A stretch of DNA of 10,920 bases from G039029935 sp039029935 (GTDB taxonomy: Bacteria; Chloroflexota; Anaerolineae; Caldilineales; Caldilineaceae), in contig JBCCFC010000344.1 of NCBI GenBank assembly GCA_039029935.1, forward strand, positions 1-10,920, in the 5' to 3' direction. Of the stretch, positions 1 to 4,444 are shown piece by piece. Position 1 is the stretch's first letter, and each line of letters begins with the position of its first letter. The notes under the pieces were generated by a model, which was not told the origin of the DNA, searched no databases, and was given only the letters and a program-made list of their open reading frames with translations. A program made the translations under genes and the position numbers.

Positions 1-1
1 C

Positions 2-124
2 GAGTTTCGTCTGGCTATTTCCTCTTTTCTTGATGAGGCTCCTACTAAACATAAATCTGAGCTTGATTCCCTTCTTGCCTTGAACTTCCAGTCTTTCGAG
101 AAAGTCCATTTTCTACCCGTTTAA
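2..124 (+). CDS. C-terminal fragment of an unidentified protein
   Basis: An open frame enters from the left edge and runs 40 codons to a TAA at 122-124. The start lies outside the window. The visible tail is mixed hydrophobic and charged, begins EFRLAISSFLDEA and ends FEKVHFLPV, and shows no motif I recognise. Wobble positions are rich in T (CTT, TCT, TTC), which differs somewhat from the genes downstream, so the gene could have another history, but 40 codons are too few to judge. An open frame of this length at a window edge can also arise by chance. The -10-like TATAAT of the next gene lies only three bases after this stop, which fits a real gene end. Confidence 0.4.
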   Translation, partial: EFRLAISSFLDEAPTKHKSELDSLLALNFQSFEKVHFLPV

Positions 125-126
125 AG

Positions 127-153
127 TATAATCTAATCAGAAATCAATAGGAG
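127..153 (+). promoter_or_regulatory. Possible -10 box and ribosome binding site for the methyltransferase
   Basis: A perfect TATAAT sits at 127-132, directly after the upstream stop codon, and an AGGAG ribosome binding site lies at 149-153, six bases before the ATG at 160. No convincing -35 hexamer is found 16 to 18 bases upstream of the TATAAT, so the promoter part is weak. The ribosome binding site is good and fixes the start at 160. If the promoter is real, transcription would start near 139 and give a leader of about 20 bases. Confidence 0.35.
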
Positions 154-159
154 ATAATC

Positions 160-867
160 ATGACCAACGAAATCAATACCAGCTTCACAGGACTACACGA
201 TCCCAACCTGATCGGTGCGGTCGGTCATCAATTTCATGATGCTGAGTATGTCCAAGGGTGGGCAGACCGCTTTGCACCCAATCCCTCACGAGTACAACTG
301 TTTAATGCGATGGTTGAACGCATTGAAGCACAGCCGTTGCCTCCAGGCTATAGCAATCATCACATCGTCGAATTGGGTGTGGGGCCTGGTTATCTTGCAC
401 TAGAGATATTGAGCCGCTTGACCAATGTGACCTATGAGGGTGTTGATTTCTCTGCCCCTATGATTGAGATTGCACGAGCGCGCCTCAACGACTATAGCGA
501 CCGCGTTGCCTTTACCCGTGTTGATTTAACTTCACAAGGGTGGGGTGCGGAGCTAGAGTCTCAGCCGAGTGTCATCGTTTCCACATGGGCGTTGCATGAT
601 TTGGGGCATCCCGATCATATCCAGCATGTGTACAGCGTAGCAGGGCAGACATTGCCTAGTGGTGGTATTCTTATGAATGGCGATTTTGTCAAGCCGGCGG
701 GTGCGAAAGTTGCCTATGAGCCAGGTCGCGTCCTCATCACAGAACATTTGGCGATGTTGGACACAGCCGGATTTACGGATACAGAGTGTCTGATTTCGCT
801 GGAAGAAGATGCGGAGAACCCAACCTCTGCCAACAACTATGCCTGTGCCTTTGGCAGGATAGTGTAG
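160..867 (+). CDS. Class I SAM-dependent methyltransferase
   Basis: This 235-residue protein has the Rossmann-type methyltransferase fold. Motif I is ELGVGPGY at residues 71-78 (SAM binding). The acidic residue that binds the ribose is Asp96 in GVDFS. Asp122 in RVDLT fits the adenine-binding position, and STWALHDL at 141-148 fits the motif IV strand. LPSGGILM at 165-172 matches the usual loop and strand after motif IV. These features support methyl transfer to a small molecule, but the substrate cannot be read. The length is normal for a free-standing enzyme of this group, with about 65 residues ahead of motif I as a cap. The start is set by AGGAG at 149-153. The hydroxylase gene begins 20 bases after its stop, so the two are probably co-transcribed, but no known pathway ties them together. 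Confidence 0.85.
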   Translation: MTNEINTSFTGLHDPNLIGAVGHQFHDAEYVQGWADRFAPNPSRVQLFNAMVERIEAQPLPPGYSNHHIVELGVGPGYLALEILSRLTNVTYEGVDFSAPMIEIARARLNDYSDRVAFTRVDLTSQGWGAELESQPSVIVSTWALHDLGHPDHIQHVYSVAGQTLPSGGILMNGDFVKPAGAKVAYEPGRVLITEHLAMLDTAGFTDTECLISLEEDAENPTSANNYACAFGRIV

Positions 868-887
868 GTATATAGTAGGGACCGACC

Positions 888-3527
888 ATGCCAACGATCA
901 CAGTCAATCAACAACAACATACTGTCAATGCTGCTCCTGAAACACCGCTTCTATATGTGCTGCGTAATGACCTGCAACTTAAAAGCCCCAAATATGGCTG
1001 TGGGCTGGAACAGTGTGGTGCATGTAAAGTCATCATTGATGGCGAAGCAGTTCCAACGTGTCGTTTGCCCGTTTCCAGCGTCATCAATAGCAGCGTGACC
1101 ACACTAGAGCATTTGGCGCAAGGCGATGCGCTTGATCCCATCCAAGAAGCATTTGTGACAGAACAGGCTGCGCAGTGTGGCTATTGTACCGCTGGGTTTA
1201 TCATGGCAACCAAGGCATTATTGGACCATACTCCACATCCAACTGAGGATGAGATTCGGACAGCCCTTGCTGTGCATCTCTGTCGATGTGGCAGCTATGA
1301 CCGCATTATCCGTGCGGTTAAACGGGCGGCGGGTATGCCTGTGCCAGATGCCGTGACGGTGGACAAAATGGCGTCCATGACAGCAGACCATACATCGTCA
1401 GAACTACCCGCAGCAATTCGTACCAACCCGGTGCTCGATAACTGGGTGCGCTTTAATGTCGATGGAACGGTGACACTATTGACGGGCAAGGTCGAAATCG
1501 GCCAAGGAATTTGGCTGGCAGTGACGCAGATTGGGGCTGAGGAGCTGGGTGTACCGTTGGACTGTATTCGTGTTGAACAGGTTAACACGGTTCACTCACC
1601 CGATGAGGGCTATACGGCGGGCAGTAATTCCATCGAAGGGACGGGGACCGCAACTCGTCAGGCGGCAGCAGAAGCGCGGGCTATCTTGCTTGGTCGAGTT
1701 GCGACTGAATGGGATGTTGATATCCATGAATTGAGTGTCGAAAATGGCATCATCCGGCATCTGCCGTCACAGCGACAGACTGATTACTGGTCGTTGCAAG
1801 GCGGGCAGCGACTTGATTGTGCTATCACTGGCTTGGGTGTTCCCAAAAATCCAGATGATTACACGATTGTCGGTCAATCAGCGATTGAGCCATCGTTGCA
1901 GGCAAAGGTGACAGGTGCACCCTATTTTGTGCATGATTTAGCGTTGCCAGAAATGGTACATGGTCGCGTTATTCGTCCCCCCATTTATAATGCGCAGCTA
2001 TTATCGCTGGACGAAGAACCCATCTATCAATTGGATGGCATTTTGAAAGTCGTGCGTGATGGCAGCTTTCTGGGTGTCATAGCCGAACGTGAAGAGCAGG
2101 CGATAGCTGCGGCGGAAATGATTGAAGAACAGGCCGAATGGTCGCAGCCAATACGGCTGCCGGATGTATCACAAATCTACGCAGAATTGCGTACAAAACT
2201 AGATCAGCCATTGGCTGTCATTGATGGTGTTCCTACGCCAGATGTACCCATTCCACCGATAACGGGTGATACGGATGATGATGACAGGTACTCTGCGAAC
2301 TATACTCGCCCCTATCACATGCATGGCTCGTTGGGACCATCGACAGCGGCGGCGATGTGGCAGGGGGGTAAGCTCACAGTTTGGTGTCACACACAGGGGG
2401 TCTACCCGTTGAAGGGTGCAATTGCACAGGTGCTGGACTTGAGCAATGATCAAATTGATGTAACCTATATGCCCGGTGCGGGATGTTATGGTCATAACGG
2501 GGCAGATGATGTGGCGTTGGATGTCTCTCTGTTGGCATTAGCATTTTCAGGACGTCCCATCCTGCTAAAATGGATGCGGGCGGATGAACATCGCTGGGAG
2601 CCATATGGACCAGCAATGGCGATTGAGATGCGAGCGGGGCTGAATGAAGAGGGCACGATTGATGGCTGGCGGCATGATGTGTGGAGCTACACCCACATGG
2701 GCAGACCTCGTGCAATGGAGGGGGAGCTCGCAGGAACATCCAATCTGTTGGCTGCATGGTATCTACAATCGCCAACACCACCACCTGTCCCCAAGCCCGG
2801 GCGCGGGTATCATGGTGGTATCCATCGGAATGCAGACCCGCTCTATGCCTTTCCGGAAAAGCATATTATCAAGCATTTTGTGCCAGACAGCCCGTTGCGC
2901 GTTTCTGCACTGCGAACATTGGGGGCCTTTGCCAACACCTTTGCGATTGAATCGTTTATGGATGAATTGGCGCATCAGGCACAGATCGACCCCATTGAAT
3001 TTCGACTGCAACACTTAGCAGATGAGCGGGCCAAGGCAGTTTTGAAAGCTGTTGCCGTGTTATCGGGCTGGTCACAGTATCACGAACAGAATATAGGAAA
3101 AGGTGTGGGCTTTGCGCAGTATAAAAACCAAAAATGTTATGCTGCTGTTGTGGTTGATGTTGCCGTGGACCCAGAGGCAAAAAAGATTCTCTTGAAACAG
3201 GTCTACATTGCTGCCGACGCAGGACAGGTGATTAATCCTGATCGGCTTGCCAGTCAATTAGAAGGTGGGGTTGTGCAAGGCGCAAGTTGGGTCTTAAAAG
3301 AGGCTGTCCGCTTTTCAACAACAGCGATTGAAAGTGTAGATTGGGAAAGTTATCCCATTTTGACGATTGAGGAAGCACCGCCAATTCAAACACACCTCTT
3401 AGACCGACCCGATTGCCCGTCGGTTGGTGCAGGTGAAGCAACACCCGGTCCGACCGCAGCAGCCATTGCCAATGCAATTTTTGACGCAACAGGGATTCGC
3501 CTGCGAGATATGCCGCTGACGCTTTAA
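888..3527 (+). CDS. Fused 2Fe-2S/molybdopterin hydroxylase (xanthine dehydrogenase family, IorB-like)
   Basis: This 879-residue protein joins two parts that are usually separate subunits. Residues 1-150 are a small iron-sulfur subunit: a plant-type 2Fe-2S cluster with Cys38, Cys43, Cys46 and Cys58, then the second 2Fe-2S domain with Cys97, Cys100, Cys132 and Cys134. From about residue 180 to the end it resembles the molybdenum-cofactor subunit of the isoquinoline 1-oxidoreductase (IorB)/nicotinate dehydrogenase type. Seen there are GKVEIGQG at 200-207, the GYTAGSNS stretch, and GAGE at 847-850, whose Glu850 fits the catalytic base. The family hydroxylates aromatic heterocycles or aldehydes using water. 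There is no FAD domain and no FAD or cytochrome gene beside it, so the electron acceptor is unknown. A weak TAGGGA ribosome site at 876-881 precedes the ATG. I see no export signal, so it is probably cytoplasmic. The substrate is not deducible. Confidence 0.9.
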   Translation: MPTITVNQQQHTVNAAPETPLLYVLRNDLQLKSPKYGCGLEQCGACKVIIDGEAVPTCRLPVSSVINSSVTTLEHLAQGDALDPIQEAFVTEQAAQCGYCTAGFIMATKALLDHTPHPTEDEIRTALAVHLCRCGSYDRIIRAVKRAAGMPVPDAVTVDKMASMTADHTSSELPAAIRTNPVLDNWVRFNVDGTVTLLTGKVEIGQGIWLAVTQIGAEELGVPLDCIRVEQVNTVHSPDEGYTAGSNSIEGTGTATRQAAAEARAILLGRVATEWDVDIHELSVENGIIRHLPSQRQTDYWSLQGGQRLDCAITGLGVPKNPDDYTIVGQSAIEPSLQAKVTGAPYFVHDLALPEMVHGRVIRPPIYNAQLLSLDEEPIYQLDGILKVVRDGSFLGVIAEREEQAIAAAEMIEEQAEWSQPIRLPDVSQIYAELRTKLDQPLAVIDGVPTPDVPIPPITGDTDDDDRYSANYTRPYHMHGSLGPSTAAAMWQGGKLTVWCHTQGVYPLKGAIAQVLDLSNDQIDVTYMPGAGCYGHNGADDVALDVSLLALAFSGRPILLKWMRADEHRWEPYGPAMAIEMRAGLNEEGTIDGWRHDVWSYTHMGRPRAMEGELAGTSNLLAAWYLQSPTPPPVPKPGRGYHGGIHRNADPLYAFPEKHIIKHFVPDSPLRVSALRTLGAFANTFAIESFMDELAHQAQIDPIEFRLQHLADERAKAVLKAVAVLSGWSQYHEQNIGKGVGFAQYKNQKCYAAVVVDVAVDPEAKKILLKQVYIAADAGQVINPDRLASQLEGGVVQGASWVLKEAVRFSTTAIESVDWESYPILTIEEAPPIQTHLLDRPDCPSVGAGEATPGPTAAAIANAIFDATGIRLRDMPLTL

Positions 3528-3529
3528 CC

Positions 3530-3556
3530 GTAGAGTCTGTAGAGAACGCAGAGTGT
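3530..3556 (+). repeat. Short degenerate 9-base tandem repeat
   Basis: Three 9-base units follow the hydroxylase stop codon almost at once: GTAGAGTCT, GTAGAGAAC and GCAGAGTGT. They share the core GYAGAG, and a weaker echo (AAGAGG) follows. Short runs built on CGCAGAG-like words occur in the gaps of many bacterial genomes. No hairpin or T-run accompanies it, so there is no sign that it terminates transcription. Confidence 0.4.
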
Positions 3557-3598
3557 AAGAGGAGAATTCATTGAGAGGAAAATAGGGCCAGGAATTCT

Positions 3599-3651
3599 GG
3601 TGAAAGTTGAACCTTCAACCTTTCCACCCTTCAACCTTTCAACCTTTCACC
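3599..3651 (+). repeat. Octamer repeat tract with inverted ends, abutting the cobU start
   Basis: Five 8-base units fill 3612-3651: CCTTCAAC, CTTTCCAC, CCTTCAAC, CTTTCAAC and CTTTCACC. The last base of the last unit directly precedes the cobU ATG at 3652. The tract is preceded by GGTGAAAG (3599-3606), the exact reverse complement of its last unit, and then TTGAA. Bases 3599-3611 can therefore pair with 3638-3651 apart from one bulged base. The same octamer family returns at 10747-10802 and 10876-10920. It leaves cobU without a purine-rich ribosome binding site. Confidence 0.8.
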
Positions 3652-4209
3652 ATGACAAAAAAATTTACATTAATTTTAGGTGGGGCACGCAGTGGGAAAA
3701 GTACCTATGCCGAGAAGTTGGCTGCGGAGAGTGGCCGTGATGTGCTCTATGTGGCAACGGCTCAGGCATGGGACGATGATATGAAGGCGCGCATTGCCGT
3801 TCATAAGGCAGAGCGTCCGTCTCATTGGCAGACATTAGAAGTGACCAACAATGTGGGTGAGGCCATTACAACCTACATTCAAACGAACCAATTTGATGAT
3901 TGCCCTACAATTTTGCTTGACTGCATGACGATGTTGGCAAGCAATGTTGTGCTTGCATTGCCAGAACCCATTTTAGTCGATGAGGCGACGGATGCCCTAC
4001 ATCAGGAAGTTGATGGTCTATTGCAGGTTTATGAGGCGAACACGATGCAATTAATCATAGTTTCAAATGAAGTAGGGCTAGGCATTGTGCCAGCCTATCC
4101 ATTGGGGCGTGTCTATCGTGATGCATTGGGTCGTGCCAATCAGCGATTGGCTACACAGGCTGACGAGGTGCTGTTTATGGTTGCTGGGTTGCCAATGCGC
4201 GTCAAGTAA
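3652..4209 (+). CDS. cobU: Adenosylcobinamide kinase / adenosylcobinamide-phosphate guanylyltransferase
   Basis: This bifunctional enzyme phosphorylates adenosylcobinamide and then transfers GMP to it, preparing the nucleotide loop of cobalamin. The 185-residue length fits CobU/CobP. Seen are the P-loop GGARSGKS at 10-17, then ARIAVHKAERPSHW at 47-59, where His51 fits the residue that carries GMP. The Walker B-like LLDCMT (Asp90) and the family signature VSNEVGLGIVP at 137-147 follow, then the GRVYRDALGRANQRLA helix. An upstream TTG at 3607 would add 15 residues, but these merely translate the octamer repeat, so ATG 3652 is preferred. No ribosome site precedes it, so initiation may be weak, leaderless or dependent on an unstructured pyrimidine leader. 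No other cobalamin gene and no cobalamin riboswitch is visible, so this is an isolated copy here. Confidence 0.92.
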   Translation: MTKKFTLILGGARSGKSTYAEKLAAESGRDVLYVATAQAWDDDMKARIAVHKAERPSHWQTLEVTNNVGEAITTYIQTNQFDDCPTILLDCMTMLASNVVLALPEPILVDEATDALHQEVDGLLQVYEANTMQLIIVSNEVGLGIVPAYPLGRVYRDALGRANQRLATQADEVLFMVAGLPMRVK

Positions 4210-4231
4210 GCTCATTTAGGATACTGGTTGA

Positions 4232-4261
4232 TTGCTGATAGGTCCAGTTTTATGCTATACT
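4232..4261 (+). promoter_or_regulatory. Possible extended -10 promoter of the surface-protein gene
   Basis: TGCTATACT at 4253-4261 is an extended -10 (TGn followed by TATACT). TTGCTG at 4232-4237 could serve as a poor -35 with an 18-base spacer. The predicted start of transcription, near 4268, falls at the first bases of the long inverted repeat at 4267-4360. That would give a leader of about 177 bases. Support is by motif only. Confidence 0.4.
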
Positions 4262-4266
4262 TATCG

Positions 4267-4360
4267 TTGTTGTAATAGGCGATGTGTAATCTACGGTTCT
4301 TATCGTAACAAGACAGCTTGTTGAATGATGAAGCTATCTTATAATGACCTATTACAATAA
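4267..4360 (+). other. Nested inverted repeats in the leader of the surface-protein gene
   Basis: TTGTTGTAATAGG (4267-4279) can pair with CCTATTACAATAA (4348-4360) over 13 positions, including one G-T wobble. Inside it, AGACAGCTT (4311-4319) pairs with AAGCTATCT (4331-4339) at eight of nine positions around an 11-base loop. A T-run (4363-4367) follows two bases after the outer stem. As RNA this could be a folded 5' leader or an attenuator. It matches no riboswitch class I can recognise. Confidence 0.45.
4318..4345 (+). promoter_or_regulatory. Possible second promoter inside the leader
   Basis: A perfect TATAAT at 4340-4345 has TTGTTG at 4318-4323, 16 bases upstream, which matches the -35 consensus only in its first three bases. 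Transcription would start near 4352 and give a leader of about 93 bases. The box lies between the inner hairpin and the right arm of the outer inverted repeat, so the two readings of this region compete. Confidence 0.35.
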
Positions 4361-4386
4361 AATTTTTATTGAGAAATTTTTATTGA
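4360..4386 (+). repeat. Two tandem copies of AAATTTTTATTGA
   Basis: The 13-base word AAATTTTTATTGA occurs perfectly at 4360-4372 and 4374-4386, with one base between, giving a 14-base period. The region around it is very AT-rich. It could be a repeated protein-binding site, a curved or easily melted segment, or a simple slippage duplication. It lies downstream of both candidate promoters and 58 bases ahead of the start codon. Confidence 0.6.
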
Positions 4387-4431
4387 ATTGAAAATTATAC
4401 GTTTAGACAAGAAATTTATTGTTCACTATTT

Positions 4432-4437
4432 AAGGAG
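4432..4437 (+). promoter_or_regulatory. Ribosome binding site deciding the start at 4445
   Basis: AAGGAG at 4432-4437 stands seven bases before the ATG at 4445. It selects this ATG over the in-frame TTG at 4388. Only the ATG gives a normal signal peptide with a short basic n-region. Confidence 0.85.
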
Positions 4438-4444
4438 AACTATA

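Noticed and set aside
3607..3651. A TTG start giving cobU 15 extra residues
   Set aside because: The added residues are only a translation of the octamer repeat, and CobU proteins begin a few residues before the P-loop, as from ATG 3652.
4210..4444. Cobalamin riboswitch near cobU
   Set aside because: The leader lies downstream of cobU and I find no cobalamin-box-like conserved core. The structure belongs, if anything, to the surface-protein gene.
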